Shown here: piece by piece, positions 48,961 through 56,342 of the stretch
How positions within the stretch are numbered: position 1 is the stretch's first letter
Layout: every line of letters starts with the position of its first letter
Assembly: GCF_900119075.1 (NCBI RefSeq)
Contig: NZ_FPIP01000008.1
Span: forward strand, 1-56,342
Length of the DNA: 56,342 bases
Direction: 5' to 3'
Source of the DNA: Ruminococcus flavefaciens
GTDB lineage: Bacteria > Bacillota > Clostridia > Oscillospirales > Ruminococcaceae
The notes under the pieces: generated by a model
The model's input: only the letters and a program-made list of their open reading frames with translations
Told to the model about the DNA's origin: nothing
Databases searched by the model: none
Made by a program: the position numbers and the translations under genes

Positions 48961-50997
48961 ATGTTTGAAAACGATCACAATGAAAACGGTATGGAAAACA
49001 CACAGTTTGACAGCCAGCCCGTTAATGACGAGCTCAGCGTCTCAGGCGTTGAAAACGTTACCAAAAAGGGCAGAGGCAGAAAGGCTGCTCTGATAGGGGG
49101 AATATCAGCAGCTGTTGTCGTAGGCGGTTCAGCAACTGCATATGCTGCTTCTGATACTGTCAAGAATCAGGTAAAGCTCAGACTGAGCAGCCCTGAGGAG
49201 TACTATGCATGGGTTACCGAGAACAACTCAAAGAATCTCGGTCAGATACTCAGCGAGAATTACAAGAAGAGCATTGATAATATGGAAAAGGGCACGGACG
49301 CTAAGTTCAAGCTCTCCTTCGAGCCGACTCAGAATGCCAAGGATATGCTCATTGATGAGGTATTCGGCGGCAAATCAAACGAAGAGACAAAGCAGTTTGA
49401 GGATATCATCAAGAATAATGACTCTATCGGTATCGCAGTTGACTGTTCCTCAAAGAAGGGCAAGACTGAGGGCAGCTTTGGCCTTGAGCTCAGTGACAAG
49501 CGCGTAGTCGGCATTGACGCTGCTATAGACGCTGACACTATGGACTATTTCGTTCGTATCCCCGAGCTCAAGGAGCAGTGGATAGGCGTTTCTCTGGGCG
49601 AGACTATGGACGAGCTCATGAGCGACGAGGAGGCTAACGCTGTTCTTCAGACATATAAGGATATCATGAACGATCCTGCTTCATTCCTCTCACCTGAGGA
49701 GCTGGAGACAGAGGTCAACAGATACGCAGGCGTATGGGGTAATTTCGCAGAAGAGGTTAAGCTTGAAAAGAAAGAGTCCGTTGATATCTGCGATATCACA
49801 GTCAACTATACGGTAGCTTCTGTCAAGCTCACAGAAAAGGACACCGTAAAGCTTGGCGTTGAGTTCCTTAAGGAGCTCAAGGACGACGATATCATCAGGG
49901 ATATCGTTGTTGACAAGATAAAGGCTGTTGACGATAAGAGCGAGTACAAGGACTCTATCAACGACGCTCTCGACGAGCTTAAGGAACAGCTCGAAGAGGA
50001 CGATTTCGATGAGGATACTGTATTCACTGTCAATACATATATTGATCCTACAGGTACTATCCGCGGTTTCGGCTTTGAGGCTGAGGAGGAAAAGCTCACA
50101 ATGGTACTTGGCAAGGACGGCAAGGACGTAAGAGGTGAGATGAAGTTCGTTTCTGACGGCGAAGAGGAGTTCTCTGTAAAGCTCTCAGCTGAGGAAGAGG
50201 GCAAGGACAAGTATTCGGGCGATCTTACTATCGAATATCCTAAAACCTCATATGACTACGATGAGGACGAAGGAAAAATGCGTTCAAATACTGAAACACA
50301 GAAGGCTGTTATCAAGTTCGACGAGTTTGAGGTAGTTGACAAGGAAAAAGGCTACTTCAACGGCGATTTCGTTATAAATATCCCTGATGTTGATCCTATC
50401 GATCTTTCGTTCAGCTCTGACGGCAAGCAGCAGGAAGTAAGCTATGAGATTCGTTTTGACGGCACAGACTACGGCAAGCTCAAGTTCGCTTATTCTGTGG
50501 ACTACGGCACAAGCGTTGACGTTCCAAGCAAGGACAGCGCTTTCATGGTAGACGTTAAGGACGCTGACAACTTCAAGCTTGAGGAATATGCTACACAGGA
50601 CGAGTTCAACAAGTTCGCAAAGGGCATTATGACTCAGGTAGGCATCGACGACAAGACAGCCGATGAGCTTGCTAAGTATGCTACAGAGGAGATCTTTGAC
50701 GCAGCAGACAGCGGTCTCGATATCAATGATGACGATTTCGACTGGGACGATGATGATTTCGACTTTGATGACGAGGATAGAGAGGAGAAGAAGACAACAT
50801 CATCTGCTTTCGATGACGATGACGATGATTACAGCTTCAACTTCGAGTTTGATCCAAGCCAGTTCAAGTACGAGGACTACAAGGACTTCATGACAGAAGA
50901 GGAGTTCAACGAGTTCGTTGAAGAAATGAAGAAGTACTACGACGAGTATTCTTCAACAGCGGGCAGCAGTGCCACAACTACAAAGAAGGCTTCATAA
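48961..50997 (+). CDS. Large acidic membrane-anchored protein, 678 residues, function unknown
   Basis: I start at ATG 48961 (CACAGGAGGGGATCAGT). About 40 N-terminal residues with a basic KKGRGRK patch precede one hydrophobic helix (ALIGGISAAVVVGGSATAYA), then a large acidic extracytoplasmic part. It begins with a helical stretch (SPEEYYAWVTENNSKNLGQI), has beta-rich modules with repeated Asp/Lys/Glu and ends in a dense Asp/Phe tract (for example DDDFDWDDDDFDFDDED). Resembles other uncharacterised clostridial anchored proteins (DUF6583-like), not certain. Confidence 0.7.
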   Translation: MFENDHNENGMENTQFDSQPVNDELSVSGVENVTKKGRGRKAALIGGISAAVVVGGSATAYAASDTVKNQVKLRLSSPEEYYAWVTENNSKNLGQILSENYKKSIDNMEKGTDAKFKLSFEPTQNAKDMLIDEVFGGKSNEETKQFEDIIKNNDSIGIAVDCSSKKGKTEGSFGLELSDKRVVGIDAAIDADTMDYFVRIPELKEQWIGVSLGETMDELMSDEEANAVLQTYKDIMNDPASFLSPEELETEVNRYAGVWGNFAEEVKLEKKESVDICDITVNYTVASVKLTEKDTVKLGVEFLKELKDDDIIRDIVVDKIKAVDDKSEYKDSINDALDELKEQLEEDDFDEDTVFTVNTYIDPTGTIRGFGFEAEEEKLTMVLGKDGKDVRGEMKFVSDGEEEFSVKLSAEEEGKDKYSGDLTIEYPKTSYDYDEDEGKMRSNTETQKAVIKFDEFEVVDKEKGYFNGDFVINIPDVDPIDLSFSSDGKQQEVSYEIRFDGTDYGKLKFAYSVDYGTSVDVPSKDSAFMVDVKDADNFKLEEYATQDEFNKFAKGIMTQVGIDDKTADELAKYATEEIFDAADSGLDINDDDFDWDDDDFDFDDEDREEKKTTSSAFDDDDDDYSFNFEFDPSQFKYEDYKDFMTEEEFNEFVEEMKKYYDEYSSTAGSSATTTKKAS

Positions 50998-51021
50998 TTG
51001 AGTCTGTAAATGCCAAAATTA

Positions 51022-51049
51022 AGACCTCCGTTTATCGGAGGTCTTTTTG
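51022..51049 (+). terminator. Rho-independent terminator
   Basis: AGACCTCCG-TTTAT-CGGAGGTCT followed by TTTTT. Confidence 0.9.
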
Positions 51050-51059
51050 TATACTATAT

Positions 51060-51081
51060 AAGGGCGGATAAATCCGCCCTT
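51060..51081 (-). terminator. Hairpin downstream of coaBC
   Basis: AAGGGCGG-ATAAAT-CCGCCCTT, related in sequence to the dispersed hairpins. T-run poor, so a weak terminator or repeat. Confidence 0.5.
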
Positions 51082-51087
51082 ACGTGT

Positions 51088-52281
51088 TTATTTTGAGAGT
51101 ACTTTCAGCTTTGTGAGTATGACGTTTGCGGCGTCAAATTTGCTCATAAGCTCCATTTCCTCGGTGTCGTCCTTGGTTATCATGGTGATGATATTGGTAT
51201 CCGTACCGAAGCCCGAGCCTGCTGTTCTCAGTGAGTTTGCACATATCATGTCGCAGTTTTTCTTGGTGAGCTTTGCACGGGAGTTCTCGATAACGTTGTC
51301 AGTCTCCATGGAGAAGCCGCAGACGACCTGTCCCTCGCGGCGGTGCTCACCGATATATTTGAGGATATCGGTTGTGCGCTTCAGCGGTATGCTCATATCG
51401 CCGTCGGACTTCTTTATCTTGCTGTCGGCGGTGGTAACGGGAGTATAATCCGCAACGGCAGCCGCCTTTATTACGATATCTGTGCTGTCAAGGCGCTCCT
51501 TTACGGCATTGAACATATCCTCGGCGGACTTTACAGGAACTACATTGACGAACATAGGCGGCTCAACGTCTGTATGCGCCGCAACAACGGTAACATCGGC
51601 TCCGCGGAGCATTGCTGCTCTTGCAATGGCAAAGCCCATTTTGCCGCTGGAATGGTTGGAGATGAAACGTACAGGATCAATGCTCTCACGGGTAGCGCCT
51701 GCGGTAACGAGTACCTTTTTGCCTGCAAGGTCTTTCTCAAATGCAGCCTCGCGGACTATGTACTCCAGCAGAGTTTCCTCGTCGGGGAGCTTTCCGTCGC
51801 CGATATCGCGGTTTGCGAGCATTCCGCGGACGGGCTCGACTATTTCGTAGCCGAACTTTTTCAGTTTTTCTATATTGTCCTGAACTATAGGATTATGGAA
51901 CATATTGTGGTTCATGGCAGGTGCGATTATCTTCTTGCAGGTACAAGCCATGACGGTAGTTGTCAGCATATCGTCTGCTATTCCGTTTGCTATCTTGCCG
52001 ATAACGTTTGCGGAGGCAGGAGCTATCATAACTACATCAGCCTTTTTCGCAATGGAAACGTGCTCCACACTGTACTCGAAATTGCGGTCAAAGGTGTCGA
52101 TAAGGCACTTGTGCTGAGTTAAGGTCTCAAAGGTGAGAGGGTGAACGAAGTTCAGCGAATTCGGAGTCATTGCAACGTGTACGTCAGCGCCCAGCTTTGT
52201 GAGCATACGTGCTAAGTTGCATATCTTGTATACTGCGATAGAGCCTGTGACTCCCAGTAAAACTGTTTTTCCTGTAAGCAT
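51088..52281 (-). CDS. coaBC: Bifunctional phosphopantothenoylcysteine decarboxylase/synthetase CoaBC
   Basis: 397 residues from ATG 52281 (GAGGTGAAAAGA); the GTG at 52290 overlaps the RBS. CoaC: LLGVTGSIAVYKICNLARML, SVEHVSIAKKADVVMIAPAS with the catalytic His, and APAMNHNMF; CoaB: VTAGATRESIDPVRFISNHS SGKMG and VIKAAAVADYTP, KIKK. Two successive coenzyme A steps. In the clamp segment EPVRGMLANRDIGDGKLP the Cys expected after Leu-Ala appears to be Asn; see findings. The next gene upstream ends 11 nt away. Confidence 0.93.
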   Translation of the reverse strand: MLTGKTVLLGVTGSIAVYKICNLARMLTKLGADVHVAMTPNSLNFVHPLTFETLTQHKCLIDTFDRNFEYSVEHVSIAKKADVVMIAPASANVIGKIANGIADDMLTTTVMACTCKKIIAPAMNHNMFHNPIVQDNIEKLKKFGYEIVEPVRGMLANRDIGDGKLPDEETLLEYIVREAAFEKDLAGKKVLVTAGATRESIDPVRFISNHSSGKMGFAIARAAMLRGADVTVVAAHTDVEPPMFVNVVPVKSAEDMFNAVKERLDSTDIVIKAAAVADYTPVTTADSKIKKSDGDMSIPLKRTTDILKYIGEHRREGQVVCGFSMETDNVIENSRAKLTKKNCDMICANSLRTAGSGFGTDTNIITMITKDDTEEMELMSKFDAANVILTKLKVLSK

Positions 52282-52291
52282 TCTTTTCACC

Positions 52292-53272
52292 TCATATATG
52301 GAGCTCGTTGGGGCACTCTTCGCCTTTTACGCAGGCGAGAATGTTGCTGACCGTGGTCTCTGCGATGTTGTGGAGAGCCTCCTCGGTAAGGAAAGCCTGA
52401 TGTGAAGTAACGATGACATTAGGCATGGAAATGAGTCTTGCAAGGGTATCGTCGGCGATGATGTGTCCCGAGAAATCCTGGAAGAACACGTCAGCCTCCT
52501 CCTCGTATACGTCAAGGCAGGCAGCTCCTATCTTACGTGCCTTTATGCCCTCAAGGAGAGCCTCTGCGTCGATGAGAGCTCCTCTTGAAGTATTGACGAT
52601 GACCACGCCTTTTTTCAGCTTGTCAATGGACTTGCTGTCTATCATATGGTAGGTCTCCTCAGTGAGAGGGCAGTGGAACGAGATTATGTCGCTGCGGCTG
52701 AAAAGCTCGTCAAGCTCCACATAGTCTATATCGCTGTCCTTTGCAGGGAACTTGTCATAGGCGATGACGTTCATGCCAAAGCCGTGGCAGATATTGATGA
52801 AGATACGTCCTATCTTACCTGTACCCACAACGCCCACGGTCTTGCCGTGGAGGTCGAAGCCTGTGAGACCGTTCAGTGAGAAGTTGTGGTCTCTTGTACG
52901 GATAAACGCCTTGTGGACGCGGCGGATAGATGTGAGCAGGAGCGCCATTGCGTGTTCGGCGACTGCGTAAGGGGAGTAAGCGGGAACGCTGACTACCTTT
53001 AGCTTATCCTTGGCGTACTTGATATCGACGTTGTTGTAGCCTGCGCATCGGAGCGCAAGAACTTTTACGCCCAGCTCGCAGAGCCTGTCGATGACTGCCG
53101 CATTGACGGTGTCGTTTACGAAAACGCAGACTGCTTCACAGCCCTTTGCAAGAGCGGCTGTGTCCTCGTTGAGCTTGGTCTCATAGAACTTGAACTTGAT
53201 ATTGTTCTCCTTGCCCAGCTTCTCAAAGGACGGCATATCGTACTGCTTGGTATCGAAAAATGCAACTTTCAT
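52292..53272 (-). CDS. D-2-hydroxyacid dehydrogenase (D-lactate dehydrogenase-like)
   Basis: 326 residues. LALRCAGYNNVDIKYAKDKL with the substrate Arg region, VPAYSPYAVAEHAMALLL, the NAD fold VGVVGTGKIGRIFINICHGF, NTSRGALIDAEALLEGIKAR, and SHQAFLTEEALHNIAETT with the catalytic His. The pattern and length are those of fermentative LdhA enzymes. Reduces pyruvate to D-lactate using NADH; substrate assignment is inference. Probably cotranscribed with coaBC. Confidence 0.9.
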   Translation of the reverse strand: MKVAFFDTKQYDMPSFEKLGKENNIKFKFYETKLNEDTAALAKGCEAVCVFVNDTVNAAVIDRLCELGVKVLALRCAGYNNVDIKYAKDKLKVVSVPAYSPYAVAEHAMALLLTSIRRVHKAFIRTRDHNFSLNGLTGFDLHGKTVGVVGTGKIGRIFINICHGFGMNVIAYDKFPAKDSDIDYVELDELFSRSDIISFHCPLTEETYHMIDSKSIDKLKKGVVIVNTSRGALIDAEALLEGIKARKIGAACLDVYEEEADVFFQDFSGHIIADDTLARLISMPNVIVTSHQAFLTEEALHNIAETTVSNILACVKGEECPNELHI

Positions 53273-53322
53273 GGCGATCCACCCTTCATAATAAGATGTA
53301 GTATATGATATTTATACCTGAT

Positions 53323-53841
53323 TTATACTATTTCTGCGAAAACGCCTGCCAGTGAAGCGATATAAGTCTTCTGGACTGTCTCGGCAGGAATGACCTCGCC
53401 GTTTATCTCGATATCCTTGGTAGCGCAGGCGTCGGCAACTAAAGTGACCTCATAGCCGTGGTCCATAGCTGCGCGGACGGTAGTGTCAACGCACATATGA
53501 GTCATCATGCCGCAGACGATGAGCTTCTCAACGCCGAGACTGCGGAGACAGTCATTGAGCTCTGTTCCGAGAAAGCTGTTTGGGCAGTACTTGTTGATGA
53601 CGATATCGCTTGGGAGCGGCTTGATGCGCTCGGATATCTCGCAGCCGTAGGTGCCCTCGTTGAAGAAGTCCTCGCTGTCGGGGTTGATGTGCTTGACGTA
53701 TATTACGGGACGGCCTATGGAGCGGCTCTCTTCGATGAGCTTGATTATTTTCGCCTCTGCCTTCTGCGGCTCGTGGAGCTGGCAGGCTCCGCCCTCGAAA
53801 TAGTCGTTCTGGACGTCGATGATGAGTAAAGCTTCTTTCAT
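53323..53841 (-). CDS. Isochorismatase-family cysteine hydrolase
   Basis: 172 residues from ATG 53841; a second ATG two codons earlier is too near the GGGAGAT site. ALLIIDVQNDYFEGGACQL (catalytic Asp), VINKYCPNSFLGTELND (Lys), LIVCGMMTHMCVDTTVRAAM (Cys, with the cis-peptide). This is the nicotinamidase/isochorismatase-like group of amide hydrolases; the substrate is open. Promoter at 53934-53962. Confidence 0.9.
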   Translation of the reverse strand: MKEALLIIDVQNDYFEGGACQLHEPQKAEAKIIKLIEESRSIGRPVIYVKHINPDSEDFFNEGTYGCEISERIKPLPSDIVINKYCPNSFLGTELNDCLRSLGVEKLIVCGMMTHMCVDTTVRAAMDHGYEVTLVADACATKDIEINGEVIPAETVQKTYIASLAGVFAEIV

Positions 53842-53933
53842 ATTCATATCTCCCTAATGCTGTGGTAAATGCCGATGAAATGGCGCTTACGGGCTATATT
53901 TTTTGACAAAACCCGTAAAATAACTTTAAAGAT

Positions 53934-53962
53934 AGTATAACATATTGGGGCGGCTGTGTCAA
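53934..53962 (-). promoter_or_regulatory. Promoter of the cysteine-hydrolase gene
   Basis: Minus-strand TTGACA, 17-nt spacer, TATACT, about 85 nt from the start codon. The plus-strand sequence from 53963 to 54256 holds nothing I can name. Confidence 0.75.
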
Positions 53963-54256
53963 TTGTCCGTGCTATGGTCATTATAACGAAATATCACGCC
54001 ATTTGAGCACAAAAAATGTGAGAGAAATGGTCTGCAAAGCCTTATGGCAAATTTATGCGATAATGCTGTCGGGGAGCAGTTCGGAAAAGGCGTAAAACAG
54101 GGGAGTGTAACAAGCGGTCTAATATACAGAAAATATACTGCCTGTAAATATAGAGCTTTGCCGAATTTTGTAGGCTTACAAGCTTGAAATAACGCAAAAT
54201 AGAGAAACTTGTTAAAGTGCATAAAGCGGGTATAATAATTATAGCAAATTTAACTA

Positions 54257-54285
54257 TTGACTTTTAATACGTTTTGTAGTAAAAT
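54257..54285 (+). promoter_or_regulatory. Promoter reading into the 54.3-kb candidate RNA
   Basis: TTGACT, 17-nt spacer, TAAAAT. No protein gene follows on this strand. Confidence 0.65.
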
Positions 54286-54291
54286 ATGATT

Positions 54292-54525
54292 ATAGAAAAC
54301 AGAAAGATAAAAGCCCCCTAATATGGTATTTTTAATACCGAGTGAAGACTTACAGTAACAGAAGCGGCGGATTCGGAGCCATGATTGTAAGTGTTCAAAA
54401 GAAGTTATTGAGAGCTTCACCCCTTTATCAGAGACGCGAAACCTGCCTTTACAAGAGAAAAGCGCAGAAAATCATGCACTATGATGACAATTGCGCTATT
54501 TCTTGCAAGGGCAGGTTTCGTGCTG
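54292..54525 (+). ncRNA. Candidate noncoding RNA with nested hairpins
   Basis: From the promoter: GGTATT-TTT-AATACC (about 54325-54339), then ACTTACA...TGTAAGT enclosing a GGCGGATTCGGAGCC hairpin, and an outer GTGAAG / CTTCAC pair. Then an 11-bp perfect stem CGAAACCTGCC / GGCAGGTTTCG (about 54438-54515) encloses AGCGCA..TGCGCT and ATCAT..ATGAT stems. A 90-codon frame from 54342 covers it but has no RBS. Not matched to a known RNA class by eye. Confidence 0.4.
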
Positions 54526-54535
54526 TCATACAGCC

Positions 54536-54578
54536 GCAAAAATGGCGGAGCCGCCGGCATTGCGCCGACGACTCCGCC
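54536..54578 (-). terminator. Terminator of the 54601-54882 gene
   Basis: Minus strand GGCGGAGTCGTCGGC / GCCGGCGGCTCCGCC followed by ATTTTTG. Strong. Confidence 0.8.
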
Positions 54579-54600
54579 TTATCCTATGGAATGAACAACA

Positions 54601-54882
54601 TCAATAGCAGCTGAAATCGGGGATTTCATCGTCTGACATATCGCAGAAGATGTCGTCATACTTTTCGTATTCCAATTCGAGCTCGTTTTCGTCGACAGGT
54701 CTTTCGATGCCCATAAGGTCTCTTCTTGCGCCCTCGGAAATATCAATGGGAGCACACTGTCCGAGAAGGATTTTTCTTACAGACTCAAAAAACAACTTGT
54801 CGATGTCCGAGAATTCGTCCCAGGCAAGCGCTTCGTCGCAGTACCTGAGCATATTCATCGTACTCATTCTGGCGTTCAACAT
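54601..54882 (-). CDS. Acidic hypothetical protein, 93 residues
   Basis: RBS GGTCAAGGAGGGATCACT. MLNARMSTMNMLRYCDEALA W start, two helices likely (FSDIDKLFFESVRKILLGQC, EGARRDLMGIE), then an acidic tail with four Asp/Glu patches ending DFSCY. No family recognised. Strong RBS and strong terminator support it as real. Confidence 0.7.
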   Translation of the reverse strand: MLNARMSTMNMLRYCDEALAWDEFSDIDKLFFESVRKILLGQCAPIDISEGARRDLMGIERPVDENELELEYEKYDDIFCDMSDDEIPDFSCY

Positions 54883-55479
54883 AGTGATCCCTCCTTGACC
54901 TTTATTAATTCCCCTTTTTTATATTTATCTTGGAATATTTACTGAGCCGGACGCGGCAGAGTCCTTTCCGATATGCACATATATCATCGAGGCGCGTCCG
55001 AAAACAGATATTTATATTCCATCTTTATTATATCCATATTTTGGCCACAAAACAACCCACAATTTACATAAAAAAGTGTAAAAAACGCAGGTTTCAACAG
55101 TTGATGTGGAAACAATTTGTAGATATTATATATAATACCGATTGTATTGCTGTGCAAAACGCCTATCGCGTTTAAGACTATTTTAAGCTTGTATTGAACG
55201 AAATATGAATTAATACAAATAAATTCATTTATAGCCCCAAATATTCGCAAAACTTGGTCGATTTAAGTAATATAGCCATATAAGCTCAATTCATTAGACA
55301 AACATTACGGCGTTTGTGAGCAAATTTTGGTCATAATGAATAATGTCAGCAACAAATGACTTGTTTTTGAAAAAGTTAAGAGATATACTTGGAGATAGAA
55401 AAAAACAGAGTTTCTAAAAACTCATGGGGATTACTGAAATCATAAATTTGCTTTTCAAAAAAACAAAGGAGTGATTGAA
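54883..55479. other. AT-rich intergenic region before the xylanase
   Basis: About 600 bp without a supportable gene. GGACGCG..CGCGTCC at about 54949-54993 is a hairpin, and GAGTTTCTAAAAACTC at about 55409-55424 another in the presumed long leader of the xylanase. I could not choose a promoter. Carbohydrate-responsive control is plausible but unseen. Confidence 0.4.
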
Positions 55480-56342
55480 GTGAAACTTTCAAGAATGAAG
55501 AAGATCCTCAGCGGCACAGTTTCAGCGCTGATGATCGCAACCAGCATCCCGACAGTCGCATCTGCTGCCGACCAGCAGACAAGAGGCAACATCGGCGGTT
55601 ACGACTACGAGATGTGGAACCAGAACGGTCAGGGACAGGCTTCGATGAATCCGTCAGCAGGCTCTTTCACCTGCTCATGGAGCAACATTGAGAACTTCCT
55701 TGCACGTATGGGCAAAAACTACGACAGCCAGAAGATCAACTACTCAAAGCTCAACGGCATCACACTTACTTATGATGTTGAGTACACACCTAAGGGCAAT
55801 TCCTATATGTGTGTATATGGCTGGACAAGAAATCCACTGATGGAATACTACATCGTGGAAGGCTGGGGCGACTGGAGACCACCCGGAAATGACGGAGAGA
55901 ACAAGGGCACTGTAACACTTAACGGAAACACATATGATATCCGTAAGTCAATGCGTTACAATCAGCCTTCTCTTGACGGTACTGCTACATTCCCACAGTA
56001 CTGGAGCGTTCGCCAGACCAGCGGTTCAAAGAACAACACCACAAACTACATGAAGGGCACTATCGACGTAAGCGGTCACTTTGACGCATGGTCAAAGGCA
56101 GGTCTTGATATGTCAGGTACTCTTTATGAGGTATCCCTTAACATAGAAGGCTACCGTTCAAACGGTTCGGCTAACGTTAAGAGCGTTACCGTTACCACAG
56201 GCAGCGGTCAGACAAATCCCACTGTAACAACAGGAAACACACAGGAAGCTCCTCAGGGCGGCGGACAGCAGCAGGGCGGCTTCGACTTTAGCCAGATGGG
56301 CGGTCAGCAGGGCGGCTTTGACTTCAGCCAGTTTGGCGGCGG
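55480..56342 (+). CDS. Secreted GH11 endo-1,4-beta-xylanase (partial at right edge)
   Basis: GTG 55480 behind AAAGGAGTGATTGAA; ends outside the window, 287 codons seen. Signal peptide about 1-34 (ending VASAA). The GH11 jelly roll is complete: YDYEMWNQNGQGQASMNP, TCSWSNIENFLARMGKNY, MEYYIVEGWGDWRPPG (nucleophile Glu in MEYY), NQPSLDGTATFPQYWSVRQT and NIEGYRSNGSANV (acid/base Glu). Then a Thr-rich linker and a Gln/Gly-rich tract with repeated QGGFDFSQ units. Cleaves xylan. Further modules such as a second catalytic domain or dockerin probably follow, as in R. flavefaciens xylanases. Confidence 0.93.
   Translation, partial: MKLSRMKKILSGTVSALMIATSIPTVASAADQQTRGNIGGYDYEMWNQNGQGQASMNPSAGSFTCSWSNIENFLARMGKNYDSQKINYSKLNGITLTYDVEYTPKGNSYMCVYGWTRNPLMEYYIVEGWGDWRPPGNDGENKGTVTLNGNTYDIRKSMRYNQPSLDGTATFPQYWSVRQTSGSKNNTTNYMKGTIDVSGHFDAWSKAGLDMSGTLYEVSLNIEGYRSNGSANVKSVTVTTGSGQTNPTVTTGNTQEAPQGGGQQQGGFDFSQMGGQQGGFDFSQFGG

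Noticed and set aside
54292..54440. c-di-AMP (ydaO) or other named riboswitch
   Set aside because: A few similar bases (GGCGGATTCGG), but the conserved core order is absent and no gene follows on that strand.
54342..54614. 90-codon plus-strand frame
   Set aside because: Begins with GTG without an RBS, passes through several hairpins and the opposite-strand terminator; better explained by structured RNA.

Overview
The window looks like chromosome of a fibrolytic Ruminococcus (Oscillospiraceae/Clostridia, R. flavefaciens-like). Genus is inference; species cannot be fixed from sequence alone. Support comes from three type-I dockerin modules (one decayed, one at the C-terminus of a DUF6055-type metalloprotease-like protein, one at the N-terminus of an M6 protease), a GH11 xylanase running off the right edge, moderate GC, strong AGGAGG ribosome-binding sites, Thr-rich linkers and dispersed GC-rich intergenic hairpins.

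1-9.7 kb is eroded sequence. It begins with an ECF sigma factor cut by the edge and holds remnants of a dockerin, a cell-wall amidase, two GNAT acetyltransferases, an SRAP protein, an HhH protein and a DUF4298 domain. Intact genes here include the DUF6055/LamG/dockerin protein, a PH-domain membrane protein and a diguanylate cyclase. 9.7-12 kb is a compact ArsR - C_GCAxxG_C_C - permease - thioredoxin-like operon behind a consensus promoter that overlaps a perfect palindrome. A degenerate direct repeat (4554-4686 and 12420-12583) brackets this stretch.

About 13.9-24.6 kb is a mobile island. It holds an XRE repressor divergent from a SLOG gene with a palindromic operator, a tyrosine integrase abutting a small serine resolvase, a ParE/Phd toxin-antitoxin pair, and an unfamiliar three-gene block: two overlapping AT-rich minus-strand genes divergent from a 951-residue HerA/FtsK-like ATPase. 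It ends with a large serine recombinase and a 137-bp foldback sequence. The three-gene block is the best candidate for an undescribed, possibly defensive, system.

24.6-54.9 kb is mostly conserved housekeeping sequence: degV-trmL, a papain-like lipoprotein, ruvX, pyrK-pyrD, a DUF1836 regulator, an SPFH protein, an amidohydrolase, an ArsR regulator, a kinase-like phosphotransferase, a PFL/ACT pair, a PHP phosphatase, an Lrp regulator-aminotransferase-ispE run, rny, an M6 protease, an O-antigen-ligase-like protein, a ferredoxin, DUF1540, coaBC, a D-2-hydroxyacid dehydrogenase and an isochorismatase-like hydrolase. Two unassigned regions (about 32.04-32.21 kb and 54.29-54.53 kb) fold into several hairpins and are candidate noncoding RNAs. 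The window ends in a secreted GH11 xylanase.
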